A stretch of 64,000 nt of DNA from Pseudomonadota bacterium (GCA_018240525.1 JAFEFN010000003.1:518085-582084); one strand, 5' to 3'; numbered from the stretch's first letter, positions 1 through 9,441 are shown. Notes: generated from the letters alone by a model not told the origin. Made by a program: numbers and translations.

Positions 1-745
1 CCACCAGAGAGTCTTCGATCGGTGGGACCTCGGTCCAGCTGCCGTCGGCGGCCCGCGCCTGCAGTCCGGGCACCCCGTCCTGTGCCAGCAGGGTCATGAA
101 TCCCGAATCAGTGTGTGCAGCCCCCACCACGTGCCGGTCGTCATCAACCCATAGCTGGGGGTCCTTGCACGACGCCAACTCCGCCGCGCTGCGCAACGGG
201 TACCGCAGTAGTCGCAGGGTCGAGAGACCCCGGTGGAACGCGGCGTCGAAGGTGTCTTCACCGCGCCCCAGCCCGCGAGCGATGGACCGCATCAGCACGC
301 CGGCGACGCGCTCCATCGCCAGGTAATAGGCGGAAACTGCCTGTCGCCATCCCGGCAGCAATGCCTCCGCAGGCAGCGGTGTCGGCTCGCGCAGCGGATC
401 ACTGGAGTCGGTGACATCCGGACCGTGGGCAACGTCCGCGCCAAGATCGATGCCCTCCTTGCTGGTGAGGTTACCCGGTTGGAGCGGAAACCACCCCCGG
501 TACACGTTGCGGTTATGCGGCGCGAACTTGCGTCGCCACAGCCGTCGCATTTCGCGGTCAGGCAGCTCGAACACCCGAAGCATCTCCCGGCGCACGCCGG
601 CACCGAGCGGGATATCGGCGGGCAGGCCGGTCACGATGAGAAAGCCATTCTCACCGGCTCCGTGCAGGACCTGCGCATCGACGTCAATGCGCGCAGCACT
701 GGACGGGCCAAACAGCGCGCGAATGTCGAGAACGGGGATCTCCAC
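1..745 (-). CDS. 2OG-Fe(II) oxygenase, isopenicillin-N-synthase-like (partial, C-terminus off the window)
   Basis: About 248 residues are readable on the minus strand from a GTG at 743-745 to the left window edge with no stop. The N-terminal stretch (VEIPVLDIRALFG) is the usual start of the DIOX_N domain, and HTDSGF at residues 211-216 gives the first two iron ligands (H211, D213) of the HxD...H facial triad. The distal His and the RxS motif that binds 2-oxoglutarate should lie beyond the edge. It starts 42 bp after the aldo/keto reductase stop on the same strand, so the two are probably one operon. Family members hydroxylate, desaturate or cyclise small molecules; the substrate here is unknown. 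Confidence 0.85.
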   Translation of the reverse strand, partial: MEIPVLDIRALFGPSSAARIDVDAQVLHGAGENGFLIVTGLPADIPLGAGVRREMLRVFELPDREMRRLWRRKFAPHNRNVYRGWFPLQPGNLTSKEGIDLGADVAHGPDVTDSSDPLREPTPLPAEALLPGWRQAVSAYYLAMERVAGVLMRSIARGLGRGEDTFDAAFHRGLSTLRLLRYPLRSAAELASCKDPQLWVDDDRHVVGAAHTDSGFMTLLAQDGVPGLQARAADGSWTEVPPIEDSLV

Positions 746-787
746 GATGCTTACCGAGCGCCGCCGCACGCGTGAGCGCGCACGAGC

Positions 788-1747
788 CTACGACGGCTGC
801 GTGGCACTGGCCGAGTCCAGCACGCGCAGATCCTCGGCCGACAACCGCAGGCGCACCGACCTGATCAGGCTACCCAGCTGCTGCAGATCCGTGGCACTGG
901 CGATGGGCGCCGTGATGCCCTTTTGCGCAGCGACCCAGGCCAGTGCAACTTCGGCGGGCAATGCGTCCAGGCGCGCGGCAACCTGGTCCAGGGCCGCGAG
1001 GATGCGGGTGCCGCGCACGTTCAGGTACTGCGCCATGCCGGCGCCCCGCGGGCCCTTGGTCAAATCAGCCGCCGAGCGGTATTTGCCCGTGAGGAAGCCC
1101 GAGGCGAGCCCGAAATAGCTGATCACACCGATGTTCTCGCGCACACACAGCTCGCGCAGCTCCCCTTCGAAGGAGTCGCGATCATAGAGATTGTAATGCG
1201 GCTGCAGCGTGGCATAGCGCGGCAACCCGCGCTCTTTGGCTACAGCCAGGGACTGGCTCAGCTGCGCCGCATTGAGGTTCGATGCGCCGATGGCGCGTAC
1301 CTTGCCCTCGCGCAGCAGCCGTTCGTATGCGAAGAGCGTCTCCTCATATGCGGTCGCCGGATCCGGCCAGTGCGACTGGTACAGGTCTATGACGTCCGTG
1401 CGCAGTCGGCGCAGCGAGTCCTCAGCTGCCCGGGCGATCCAGCGCGCCGACAGACCCTTGCGATCCTCTCCCAGATCGGAACCGACCTTGGTGAAGATCA
1501 GGACTCTGCTGCGCTTGGCAGGATTGGCGGCCAGCCACTCGCCGATGATCGATTCGGACTCACCGCCACTGTGACCCGGCACCCAGGTGGAATAGCTGTC
1601 GGCGGTGTCGATGGCACCAAGTCCGGCGTCGACGAAGGCATCGAGCAATTCGAAGCTGCGCTTGCGGTCGACCGTCCAGCCAAAGACGTTGCCCCCCAGC
1701 ACCAGGGGTTCGAGCTGCAGGCCGGTTTTTCCCAGGGAACGTAGCAC
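788..1747 (-). CDS. Aldo/keto reductase
   Basis: The 319-residue product has the full length of an NADP(H)-dependent aldo/keto reductase TIM barrel. The catalytic tetrad is visible as D47 and Y52 (DTADSY), K87 (IFTKVG) and H126 (YQSHWPD). The N-terminus (RSLGKTGLQLEPLVLGGNVFGW) is typical of the AKR subgroup related to YghZ/Tas. It presumably reduces a carbonyl compound in the cytoplasm. The gene is immediately upstream of the 2OG oxygenase on the same strand. Its substrate cannot be read from sequence. Confidence 0.93.
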   Translation of the reverse strand: MLRSLGKTGLQLEPLVLGGNVFGWTVDRKRSFELLDAFVDAGLGAIDTADSYSTWVPGHSGGESESIIGEWLAANPAKRSRVLIFTKVGSDLGEDRKGLSARWIARAAEDSLRRLRTDVIDLYQSHWPDPATAYEETLFAYERLLREGKVRAIGASNLNAAQLSQSLAVAKERGLPRYATLQPHYNLYDRDSFEGELRELCVRENIGVISYFGLASGFLTGKYRSAADLTKGPRGAGMAQYLNVRGTRILAALDQVAARLDALPAEVALAWVAAQKGITAPIASATDLQQLGSLIRSVRLRLSAEDLRVLDSASATQPS

Positions 1748-1902
1748 GAAAGACTCCTTCCTGTGACTGTCAGCTCATTCAAAGCCGCGGCAAATTGGGC
1801 AGGGTGCCGACCCGCGTGCGGATCGCGCACTCGGCTACCGGCCGCGCCCCGCCATGCCGGCCGACTGCCAGCCGCGGCAGTGACGACCTGCGTGGCGATG
1901 TC

Positions 1903-2172
1903 CTAGCGCGAGAAGCGCAGTTCGGCACGTGCTCGGGCCTTGCGGGCTTCCTCCGCGCGGTCACGCGGAGGAGCGAGTGTCTGCAGCGAATGCAGCAGCG
2001 TCGTGATGCTCGCGGTGACTTCCTGGATGGCGGCGTTAAAGACCACTTCGTTGGCCTTCGAGGGCTTGTTGAAGCCACTGACCTTGCGGACAAACTGCAG
2101 GGCGGCCGCCTGGATCTCATCGTCCGTCACGGGCGGCTCGAAGTTGAACAGCATCTTGATGTTGCGGCACAT
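1903..2172 (-). CDS. DUF2277 family protein
   Basis: This 89-residue protein begins MCRNIKMLFNFEPP and continues with DDEIQAAALQFVRKVSG, the strongly conserved signature of DUF2277. I chose the internal ATG at 2172, because the reading frame upstream of it has no family character and the family normally starts exactly at MCRNI. The function of the family is not known. It stands alone between an aldo/keto reductase and an SDR. Confidence 0.85.
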   Translation of the reverse strand: MCRNIKMLFNFEPPVTDDEIQAAALQFVRKVSGFNKPSKANEVVFNAAIQEVTASITTLLHSLQTLAPPRDRAEEARKARARAELRFSR

Positions 2173-2252
2173 GGTCCGGGCTCCGGGATTCTCGCCGACG
2201 ACCGACCCATTTTGAGGCCGCGCCGATGCGCACACAAATTATCCCGAAGCTG

Positions 2253-2999
2253 CTACCAGATGCCTCCGAGCGCGACAGTGACCGCCTCCCCGTTCACGCC
2301 TCCGGCAGCATCACTGCAAAGGAAGGCGATGACGCGCGCCACTTCGACCGGCTCCAGCACCCGGTTTTGCGGGTAGATCGCGGCGCGCTCGCGCCACACT
2401 TGCTGCACATCGACTCCGCGCCGTGCTGCCTCTGCCTGCGCCGAGCGCTCGGCCATGGCGGTGCGGACCCAGCCAGGCAGCACTGCATTCGACGTGACCC
2501 CGAAGGGTCCCGCGTCCTGGGCGACGGCACGGGCGAGCCCGATGAGACCATGCTTGGAGGCAGTGTAGGCGCTGCCCGAACGCTCGGCCTTCTCCCCGGC
2601 GGTGGAACTGGTGAATACCAGACGGCCGTAGCCCCGGGTGCACATGCCGCCGACGGTCAATCGCGCCAGCTCGAACGGACCGTCGAGATTGACGCGCATG
2701 GTCTCGCGCCAGGTTTGTGGATCCTGTTCCCAGATGAGTCGCTCGTGTGCCGAGCCGACGCCGTGGTTCACGACCAGCACATCGATCGGACCCAGCCGGC
2801 GCTGCGTCTCGCTGACCGCCAGCGCACAGCCCTCGGCCGTGCCCAAGTCGGCGGCCACGTGTTCAAGGCCCACGGCGGCGAGCTCGGAGGCACTGCGCGC
2901 GGTGATCATCACCCGCATGCCCGCGGCGGCCAGCAACAGTGCCGACTCACGGCCGATGCCGCGGCCGCCGCCGGTGACCAGGGCGACGCGCGCGCTCAA
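2253..2999 (-). CDS. SDR family NAD(P)-dependent oxidoreductase
   Basis: This is a classical short-chain dehydrogenase/reductase of 248 residues. The cofactor motif TGGGRGIG lies at residues 9-16, the NHGVG segment near residue 78 replaces the usual NNAG, and the active site is the Ser pair near 131-132 with Y145 and K149 (YTASK). I start it at the TTG at 2999, directly before the beta-1 strand; the frame stays open upstream but there it runs into the thioredoxin gene. The ribosome-binding site is poor, so the start is uncertain. The C-terminal GGVNGEAVTVALGG resembles 3-oxoacyl-ACP-reductase-like SDRs. Confidence 0.88.
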   Translation of the reverse strand: MSARVALVTGGGRGIGRESALLLAAAGMRVMITARSASELAAVGLEHVAADLGTAEGCALAVSETQRRLGPIDVLVVNHGVGSAHERLIWEQDPQTWRETMRVNLDGPFELARLTVGGMCTRGYGRLVFTSSTAGEKAERSGSAYTASKHGLIGLARAVAQDAGPFGVTSNAVLPGWVRTAMAERSAQAEAARRGVDVQQVWRERAAIYPQNRVLEPVEVARVIAFLCSDAAGGVNGEAVTVALGGIW

Positions 3000-3067
3000 G
3001 TGCGCGCTCTGGTGTGTCGATGCGCAGGGGGGTGCATGGCAGGATTCTGCCACAGACCGGCTGACCC

Positions 3068-3502
3068 TCAGGCGTGGGCGTTCACCCAGCGGACGATGTC
3101 TGCAGTGCTCATGGCCCCAGCCTGGCGTGCAACCTCCCGCCCGCCCTTGAACAGGGCCAGGGTCGGGATGCTGCGGATGTTGAAGGCAGTGCCCAGTCCG
3201 GGTTCGGCCTCCGTATCCACCTTGGCCAGCCGAACGCGCGGCTCGAGTTGAGGGGCGGCAGCCGCATACTGCGGTGCCATCATCTTGCACGGACCGCACC
3301 ACTCGGCCCAGAAATCGACCACCAGCGGGATGTCACTTTGCGCGCTGTGCCGACGGAAAGCCGCCTCGTTTAGCTCCAAGGGCCTTCCGGTGAACAGCGT
3401 CTGGTGACAGTGCCCGCAGCGCGGAGACTCGGCCAGACGGGCTGCGGGGACGCGGTTGAGGCCCTGGCAGTGCGGACAGACCAACTGGGTTGTTTCGGCC
3501 AT
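3068..3502 (-). CDS. trxC: Thioredoxin 2
   Basis: The 144-residue protein has the TrxC architecture: an N-terminal zinc-binding extension with C9-x2-C12 and C29-x2-C32, followed by a thioredoxin domain with the redox site W-C69-G-P-C72. It reduces disulfides in the cytoplasm. The start at 3502 (MAETTQLVCPHC) matches the family; the open frame reaches further upstream only through unrelated sequence. It follows the glycosidase pair by 85 bp on the same strand and probably has its own promoter. Confidence 0.95.
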   Translation of the reverse strand: MAETTQLVCPHCQGLNRVPAARLAESPRCGHCHQTLFTGRPLELNEAAFRRHSAQSDIPLVVDFWAEWCGPCKMMAPQYAAAAPQLEPRVRLAKVDTEAEPGLGTAFNIRSIPTLALFKGGREVARQAGAMSTADIVRWVNAHA

Positions 3503-3587
3503 TCCGCTAGCTTGGGGTGCCACCCCGGCGGATTCAAGCCCGATGGCCTGCCCCGCTCGGACTGGCGGGCGGGGCTCACGCATGCGG

Positions 3588-5141
3588 CTAGAGCGCGCGC
3601 TTGTCCCTGGCAGCTGCAAGGGTGATGAGAACCAGTCCGTGAGGCGGAACGGTCAGCGTGAGGCTGGTGCCGGTCAGGGGCATGGAGGTGGGCAGGGTCA
3701 TGCTCGCGGCAGAACGCAGGCGGGCAAGCTCCGCCCGCGTTGGGTAGCGAGGTGCTCCCAGGCGGGCGTATTCCAGCAGCGCGTTGCCATGCTCTCGGTC
3801 CACCCGCTCGACCATGGCCGTATGCGAGCGCGTGTTGGTAAACTGCAGCCGCACAGTGCGCGGCACACCTGCCGTATCGACGTCGGTGTAGTTCCACAGC
3901 GCTACGACGAGAGCGCCATCCTTGCGACGCGTCAGCAGGGATTGCGGTACCGCACTGGGGATTCGCTCCTCGCCCAGCCGGTGCAGCAAGGCCAGCGCGT
4001 TGAGCGCCGGCTTGGAAATGTGCCCGGCGGCAATGAGACCATAGCCCCCGTAGAATGGCCGCTGCACCACACCGGCCTCCTCGAAGACATCCGAGAGCGC
4101 CCAGTACGACATTTCCTGCACCAGCCCATCACAACGGCTGATGGTTTCCGCCAGCCACGGCCCCATGAATGGTGCATCGGTGATCTCGCTGCGGTTGAGG
4201 AAAGTCGCATTGAACTCGGTCATCAGCAGGGGCAGGTCCGGCAGCGGCGAGGCCTTTATTTCTGCGTGCACCTTGTCCACCGCCCGGCAAACCATCTCGC
4301 GTCGCGGCACCGGAGCCTTAGATCCAAAGACGCCTTCTGGCGGGTCGTCGCCGTAAACGTGCGTCGAAACAAAGTCCAGGGGGATCCCCTGCTCCTTACA
4401 GTGGCGAATGAACTCCGTAATCCAGGCCGCCTGTGCGGTCGCCGGGCCGCCGACCCGCAGGCGCGCGTCCACCTCCTTCAGCCGTCGCGCCGTATGCTCG
4501 TACAACGCCCAGTAGGTCGACTGCTTCGGTTCACCGGCCCAGAAGTCGAGGTTAGGCTCGTTCCACACCTCGAAGTACCACTGACTCACCTCACCGATGC
4601 CGTAGCGGTCGACCAGGTGCCGCGCCAACGCGGTGATCAGGCCGTCCCAGCGGCCATAATCCTTCGGCGGTGCAATCACCGGCCGGTACCAGAAGCTGTG
4701 ACGCGTCTCGGCCTGAGCTAGCTTCGCCGGCATGAAGGACAGCTCGACAATCGGGCGCACCCCGTTGGCCAGCAGGCCGTCGTAAATCTGGTCGACGTAG
4801 GAGAAGTTGTAGACCGACTCGCCGTTGGGACCCTCGGTGTAGACACCCACCTCATCGTTGAGGATCCCGTGGAAGCGCACGTAGGCGGCGGACGTGACGC
4901 TGCTCACGGTGCGTAAGTCATCCCGCCAGCTCTCGCGCAGGCTGAGGATGGCGCGGCCAGACCCGAACATGTGCTCCCAGTAGTGCGGGAAAGGATGCGC
5001 TGCAGCCTGGGCATCGATGCTGACGTCCTCGGGCGTGGCCATCACCGGGACGACTGCTAGGGCGGAGTTTGCGACCACCATCGCGCCAATCATCACTCCT
5101 GTCAGCCAGGTGGTCATTGAATGCAGGGCCACGGAGGACAT
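3588..5141 (-). CDS. Secreted glycoside hydrolase, GH39-like
   Basis: The 517-residue protein carries an N-terminal hydrophobic export signal (about residues 10-35) and a GH39-type (beta/alpha)8 catalytic domain. The acid/base glutamate is E195 in VWNEPN and the nucleophile is probably E309 in TEFNATF. A beta-sandwich C-terminal part (about 380-510) fits the family. GH39 enzymes are mostly beta-xylosidases or alpha-L-iduronidases; this one could also act on another glycan. The gene begins 15 bp after the stop of the upstream glycosidase-like gene, so the two secreted enzymes are probably co-transcribed. Confidence 0.85.
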   Translation of the reverse strand: MSSVALHSMTTWLTGVMIGAMVVANSALAVVPVMATPEDVSIDAQAAAHPFPHYWEHMFGSGRAILSLRESWRDDLRTVSSVTSAAYVRFHGILNDEVGVYTEGPNGESVYNFSYVDQIYDGLLANGVRPIVELSFMPAKLAQAETRHSFWYRPVIAPPKDYGRWDGLITALARHLVDRYGIGEVSQWYFEVWNEPNLDFWAGEPKQSTYWALYEHTARRLKEVDARLRVGGPATAQAAWITEFIRHCKEQGIPLDFVSTHVYGDDPPEGVFGSKAPVPRREMVCRAVDKVHAEIKASPLPDLPLLMTEFNATFLNRSEITDAPFMGPWLAETISRCDGLVQEMSYWALSDVFEEAGVVQRPFYGGYGLIAAGHISKPALNALALLHRLGEERIPSAVPQSLLTRRKDGALVVALWNYTDVDTAGVPRTVRLQFTNTRSHTAMVERVDREHGNALLEYARLGAPRYPTRAELARLRSAASMTLPTSMPLTGTSLTLTVPPHGLVLITLAAARDKRAL

Positions 5142-5156
5142 CAGCCAGCCGGCGCC

Positions 5157-6674
5157 TCAATCGAGGCGTGCCAGCCAGCCGCCCGTAAAGCCGGCGCGCT
5201 CTAGGCCGCGCTGCAGGTAAGGGTTCGTGCGCATGACGCGCCAGACCAGGTCGCTGCGGAAATTTTCGATCATGGCCAGGATCGGACCCTGGTCAATGCC
5301 CACGTAGTCCTGGTCCACCCAGCCTAGGCGGGACGGCTGCCACTCGGCGCCGCCACGCCCGTAGGTGGCATTGAAGGCATCACGAAACCCGTAGTCCGAG
5401 TAGATCGAGGCCCCGAAACGACGGTACATCTCCAGAGTCGCCGGTAGCACGATCTCCGGAGCAAAAGGCAACGAGCTGATGGCCGCCGTCGGGGCGATGG
5501 TGCCGTCATCCACGATGCCCCCGGGCGCCAGCCCGCGCGCGGCGTACTTCAGATACCCCCGCCGCTCGCCGCTGTCGATCGGTCCGGGCCCATCCGAGGC
5601 ACTCATTCCCCAGACGTTCTTGCCATAGGCTTGCCAATGCATGGGGTTAGCAATCGCGTAGCGGCGCTGTGCATAGGTGGCACGCCGGCTGTTCTCGAAA
5701 TAGTCAAGGTCGTGCTCGCGCATGTAAGCGTCGCGGATGCCCCGGAAATCGACCCACACATGGCTGTACTGGTGGCCGAACAAGGGTGCGAACCCCAAGT
5801 AGGTCTGGTCGTACACCGCCCCCCAGTGCTTGTCATAGCCTGCGGTCCAGCGCGTCCAGGCATCTTCTTCAATAGGGTGCGAAGGCGAGCCGAGGGCGAG
5901 CAGGTACACGAGCATCCCCTCGTTGTAGCCGAGCCAGTCACTGCCGGAGAAACCTTCCTCGGGCGTCCAGGACAACGCGACAGCGGGTGGCCGCGGCTGC
6001 GCCCAGGCCCAGTCCACCCGGCGATAGATGGTTTCGGCCAAGCGACGGATTTCGGCCTCCTGGGGCTCGTCGGCATTGAAGAACGACTGACAGAAGAGAA
6101 CCCCGGCGAGCAAGAGTGAGGTGTCCACCGTGGAGACCTCGCTCCCCGGAGCACGCGCCCCGGAGTTCATGTCGACGAAGTGGTAAAAGAATCCGTGCTG
6201 GTTCTGTGCACTCTCGAAGAAGCGCAGCGTTGTCAGCACGCGCTTGCGCGCGGCAATGCGGGAAATGTAGCCGCGTTCGACCCCGATGGGGTACGCGGTC
6301 AGGCCAAACCCTACTGCCGCAATGCTCGAGACCGAGGGGGTGGGATAGCGGTCGGGCACCAGTCCATTACGTGGATTGGCGGTGTCCCAGAAGAAGTTGA
6401 AGGTGCGCTCCTCAAGCTCCGCCACGAACGGATCGAGAGCACGTGCCTGCGTGACCGCCGGCAGTGCGGGCTCCTCCTGCGCGCCGACCGCCGCCTGCGG
6501 CGCAACAAGCACCCCGCAAAGGCCGAGCGCGCAGACGATTGCGCGCAGCCGTCCGTGAATGCCTCCCAGCCTCAGCTGGGTCCTAGCGGTCGAGCGAGCT
6601 TCCTGTCGCTTCCACAGACCAATCTTCTGGCAAACCACCGTTACTCCTGGCGCGCTGTCCTGCGCGCGCCCCAC
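5157..6674 (-). CDS. Secreted glucoamylase-like protein (PF10091, GH144-like)
   Basis: From about residue 75 the protein reads as the glycoamylase-like (alpha/alpha)6 domain: ERTFNFFWDTANP, then NQHGFFYHFVDM, a WLGYNEGM segment and SHVWVDFRGIRD. This family includes the GH144 endo-beta-1,2-glucanases. A signal peptide lies at about residues 43-66 (IVCALGLCGVLVAPQAAVGA), preceded by an unusually long N-terminus, so the true start may be a downstream GTG or TTG. It is first in a two-gene operon with the GH39 gene, suggesting periplasmic or extracellular breakdown of one glycan. The substrate is inferred, not shown. Confidence 0.82.
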   Translation of the reverse strand: MGRAQDSAPGVTVVCQKIGLWKRQEARSTARTQLRLGGIHGRLRAIVCALGLCGVLVAPQAAVGAQEEPALPAVTQARALDPFVAELEERTFNFFWDTANPRNGLVPDRYPTPSVSSIAAVGFGLTAYPIGVERGYISRIAARKRVLTTLRFFESAQNQHGFFYHFVDMNSGARAPGSEVSTVDTSLLLAGVLFCQSFFNADEPQEAEIRRLAETIYRRVDWAWAQPRPPAVALSWTPEEGFSGSDWLGYNEGMLVYLLALGSPSHPIEEDAWTRWTAGYDKHWGAVYDQTYLGFAPLFGHQYSHVWVDFRGIRDAYMREHDLDYFENSRRATYAQRRYAIANPMHWQAYGKNVWGMSASDGPGPIDSGERRGYLKYAARGLAPGGIVDDGTIAPTAAISSLPFAPEIVLPATLEMYRRFGASIYSDYGFRDAFNATYGRGGAEWQPSRLGWVDQDYVGIDQGPILAMIENFRSDLVWRVMRTNPYLQRGLERAGFTGGWLARLD

Positions 6675-6870
6675 CGGTCGCCTAGGTCCGGTGGACTATC
6701 ATGTACAGCATTGTCGCCGTTTGGCGAATCTGCCATGACGCACGGCTCAAAAAAAGTAGTTCGTTGCCCATGAGCGCGAAAGATGGACCTCTCGTGCACG
6801 GGTTCCCCCGGCGCCGGCCCCGGAGCTTGAGCGGCCCTATGGCACCCGGCGAATTCTATGGACCTGATTT

Positions 6871-6907
6871 CAGAGCGCTTTCCCGAAATCCGGAAAGCGA
6901 AAGCGCC
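6871..6907 (-). terminator. Hairpin downstream of the phosphotransferase operon
   Basis: CGCTTTCC at 6876-6883 and GGAAAGCG at 6892-6899 form a perfect 8-bp inverted repeat with an 8-nt loop. An overlapping alternative pairs GCGCTTTC (6875-6882) with GAAAGCGC (6899-6906). It lies 16 bp past the stop codon of the minus-strand kinase gene, where a terminator is expected. There is no clear run of T, so it may be a weak or Rho-assisted terminator. The rest of the 6675-6921 gap holds no gene. Confidence 0.45.
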
Positions 6908-6921
6908 AGCGGCGCGACGGA

Positions 6922-8268
6922 TCAGCCGATGCGGATGCGATTGTCCTGCCGGACACCCAGCGAGGTATGCATGATCACCTGCTCGCGTTCCGCCCGCCAG
7001 CGGAGGAATTCAAGCAGCGGCCGCGCTTGCGCCATGTTCACCGAGCGCGCGTAGCGACAGATGGCCTGATGCGCCTGCGCCCCGCTGCCGGGTGCTCGCC
7101 CTAGGATGGCGGCGGTCCGCTCGATTTCCTCGCGCTCATAGCGCTCCGGGCCATAGTCGATGAAATCGCGCGCATAGGCCATCAGGTCAACGATGCCGCG
7201 CAACTTGTACGCCGACGCTGCCATTGCGGCATCCTGCGCCAGCTCATTGAGACAATCACGGCTGTACTGGAAGACGATACGGCATGGATCGGCGCCGCGC
7301 AGCTGGGGAGGCGGCCCCTGAAACTCAACCCCCTGACAGCGACACAGGGCCTCGATGAGGGACAGCGAATTGATCTGGCGGAATGCAAACAGCATGGGCA
7401 CGTTCTGCAGCGCCGAGGGCTTAGACAGAGCCATGTGCATCGCGATGAGCCAGCGCACCAGTACGAGCGCGAGAGCGTAATCGAGCTTGCGCAGGTCGAC
7501 CGCCCTGCCGCTGAGCGCCTCGTAGTTGGCGATGTGCTCGGCGGCCTCGCCAAAAGGGGCCCCGAGCGCGCGCGCGATGATGCAGGCGAGGTCCTCCAGC
7601 GGATGGCCGACTCGCACCATCTCCCAGTCGATGAGGGCGCGGATGCGGCCGTCCTGGATCATGAAGTTCCCCGGCCCCAGGTCGCCATGGACGATGACTG
7701 CAGGAGCCTGCGCATCCGGGACCGCCTGGCTGAGCCAGTTGAGCGAGAAGTCGATCAACGGGTCGTGCAACGTGGCGCGCTCGTCGTACAGTTTTCCCCA
7801 GGTGTGCATATCGCCTGAAATCGCCACGCCAAGGCTTCCCCCGGCTTCGGGGCCGAGCGCACTCACCCGGCGCGGGTCGATCGCCTGCAGGGTGACGATC
7901 GCCTGGACCAGTTCACGACGGATCGATGCCTCTTCTGCCGGGCTGCCGGTCTTCTGATAGCTGGTGTGCCCAGGAAGAAACTCCATCAGCATGGCGTTGT
8001 GCTCGGGGGAGAAGTCATACACCCGGGCGATCGGCAATCCCGTGCCCTGCAGCTGGGCCAGCACCGAATACTCGCGCTGCAGGGTCAGGTCGGTGCCGGA
8101 CAGCGGCCCGCGGCCGGCATCGAGGCGCAGGAAGGCCTTCGCCTCGTTGGCACCGGTGAGGATGAAGCTGTTGCGCGACGCCCCGCCGGTCAGTTCATGC
8201 ACCTGCGTGAGGGTGGTGCCAATGATGCCCTCGATCCATCTGACCAGCGAGGGCTCGAGTGTAGCCAT
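6922..8268 (-). CDS. Phosphotransferase family protein (aminoglycoside-phosphotransferase fold)
   Basis: The 448-residue protein has an APH/choline-kinase fold. The Brenner motif is intact: H194-G-D196-L-G-P-G-N201, followed by the magnesium-binding D214 in LIDWEMV. A C-terminal helical extension (about 270-448) is longer than in antibiotic kinases, as in the group usually found beside acyl-CoA dehydrogenases and steroid or terpene catabolic genes. Resistance is therefore unlikely; phosphorylation of a hydroxylated catabolite is more plausible but is inference. It is the last gene of the DUF7065-like / SnoaL / LuxR / kinase operon. Confidence 0.85.
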   Translation of the reverse strand: MATLEPSLVRWIEGIIGTTLTQVHELTGGASRNSFILTGANEAKAFLRLDAGRGPLSGTDLTLQREYSVLAQLQGTGLPIARVYDFSPEHNAMLMEFLPGHTSYQKTGSPAEEASIRRELVQAIVTLQAIDPRRVSALGPEAGGSLGVAISGDMHTWGKLYDERATLHDPLIDFSLNWLSQAVPDAQAPAVIVHGDLGPGNFMIQDGRIRALIDWEMVRVGHPLEDLACIIARALGAPFGEAAEHIANYEALSGRAVDLRKLDYALALVLVRWLIAMHMALSKPSALQNVPMLFAFRQINSLSLIEALCRCQGVEFQGPPPQLRGADPCRIVFQYSRDCLNELAQDAAMAASAYKLRGIVDLMAYARDFIDYGPERYEREEIERTAAILGRAPGSGAQAHQAICRYARSVNMAQARPLLEFLRWRAEREQVIMHTSLGVRQDNRIRIG

Positions 8269-8286
8269 TGCGTGCTCCTGCGCGCG

Positions 8287-9441
8287 CTAGGCGATGATCG
8301 CCAGGCTGGTGAGCACCAGGCGCATCAGATCCGCCTGCCGGTGCGTATCGGTCTTGGCGAACACCGAGCGCAGCTGGACGCGGGCGGTGTTCTCGGATAT
8401 CTCAAGGCGCGCGGCTGCCTCACTGATCGACAGCCCTTCGAGCAGCTCCCCGACCAGCGCCACCTCGGCGCGGGACAGGTTGTACAGCCCGGCAAAGGTC
8501 GTGATCGACACGATGCGCTGTAATTTCTCCCCGGACAGGAACACTGCAACACCGCCGGCGGCCCCGGCGCCATGAACCCCTACCTCCTGGATAGGTCGCA
8601 GTAGCAGATGCAGCGTCTGGTCGCTCGCCCGGGCAGCGAGCGTGAGCGAGCCGCTCGCCGGAGTGCCGGCGCTGCCGGAGGCCAGCGCCTGCTGGATGGC
8701 ACGGCCGAGTTGCAGCTCGTGATCGGCAGCCCCCGCCTGCAAGAAGTTCCCGACCACGCGCAGCAGCTGCGTGTCCTTCATCATGCGCGACGCGGTCTCG
8801 TTCACCCTGATGACATGCGCGCGCTCATTCAGGATGACCACGCCGAAGGCAAGCTGATCGATCGCCTTGATGTAGGCATTGATTTCCAGCTGGCGCCGTC
8901 GTCCGCGTTCGAACATCTCCAGCGCCACTTTGAGGTGCGGGTAGAGACGCATCATCAGAGACTTCTCGGCCAGCCCGAACAACCCGGCCGGCTCGCGCCT
9001 GGACAGCTTCAGGCTGCCAAGATAGGTACCACCGAAGACGACGTTCATCGCGAGGATGTCGGTATTGCCGTCGAGCTTGAGCAATTCGTTATAGAAGCGC
9101 GAGCGCTTGAATTCCTCGGCACTGACACGGTCGAAGATGTTGCAGGCAACCCCCTCCTCTAGGTCCAGGAAGGGGTCGTCCTCGAACCGCACGGTGCGGT
9201 ATACGTCGGCGAGTGCCCGCGTGACATGCACGTCGAACAGATCGCCGCGGTCGCCGATGGCCGGCTGCCGCACGACCAGGGTCGCAGCGCAGCCATTGAA
9301 CTGGGCGCTCATCTCCTCCAAGAACTCGGTCCACGGGCTGGCGGAGTGCACGCTTCGATACAGCTTGAGCAGCAACTGGTCGAAGCCGATGGGCTGCCCG
9401 GCTGCCGGCGCGGGCTGTGGTTTCCGGGTCTCGTTCCCCAT
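8287..9441 (-). CDS. LuxR-type transcriptional regulator (paralogue 1)
   Basis: This 384-residue regulator ends in a GerE/LuxR helix-turn-helix (LSRAEVALVGELLEG to NTARVQLRSVFAKT, about residues 310-365). Its N-terminal part contains a PAS-like region (AFGVVILNERAHVIRVNETA). The ATG at 9441 (MGNETRKP) is preferred because the frame further upstream overlaps the SnoaL-like gene and reads as nonsense. It is closely related along its whole length to the regulator at 17805-18956; both end in RLVLTSLAIIA. It is third in a four-gene operon and probably regulates this catabolic island, perhaps through the shared operator at 10956 and 17652. Confidence 0.88.
   Translation of the reverse strand: MGNETRKPQPAPAAGQPIGFDQLLLKLYRSVHSASPWTEFLEEMSAQFNGCAATLVVRQPAIGDRGDLFDVHVTRALADVYRTVRFEDDPFLDLEEGVACNIFDRVSAEEFKRSRFYNELLKLDGNTDILAMNVVFGGTYLGSLKLSRREPAGLFGLAEKSLMMRLYPHLKVALEMFERGRRRQLEINAYIKAIDQLAFGVVILNERAHVIRVNETASRMMKDTQLLRVVGNFLQAGAADHELQLGRAIQQALASGSAGTPASGSLTLAARASDQTLHLLLRPIQEVGVHGAGAAGGVAVFLSGEKLQRIVSITTFAGLYNLSRAEVALVGELLEGLSISEAAARLEISENTARVQLRSVFAKTDTHRQADLMRLVLTSLAIIA

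Noticed and set aside
233..775. Plus-strand frame over the left edge
   Set aside because: It is antisense to the 2OG-Fe(II) oxygenase, whose HTDSGF motif and domain order are clear.
7661..7715. Antibiotic-resistance call for the APH-fold genes
   Set aside because: The fold alone does not show resistance. Length, C-terminal extension and catabolic neighbours point to the metabolic subgroup.
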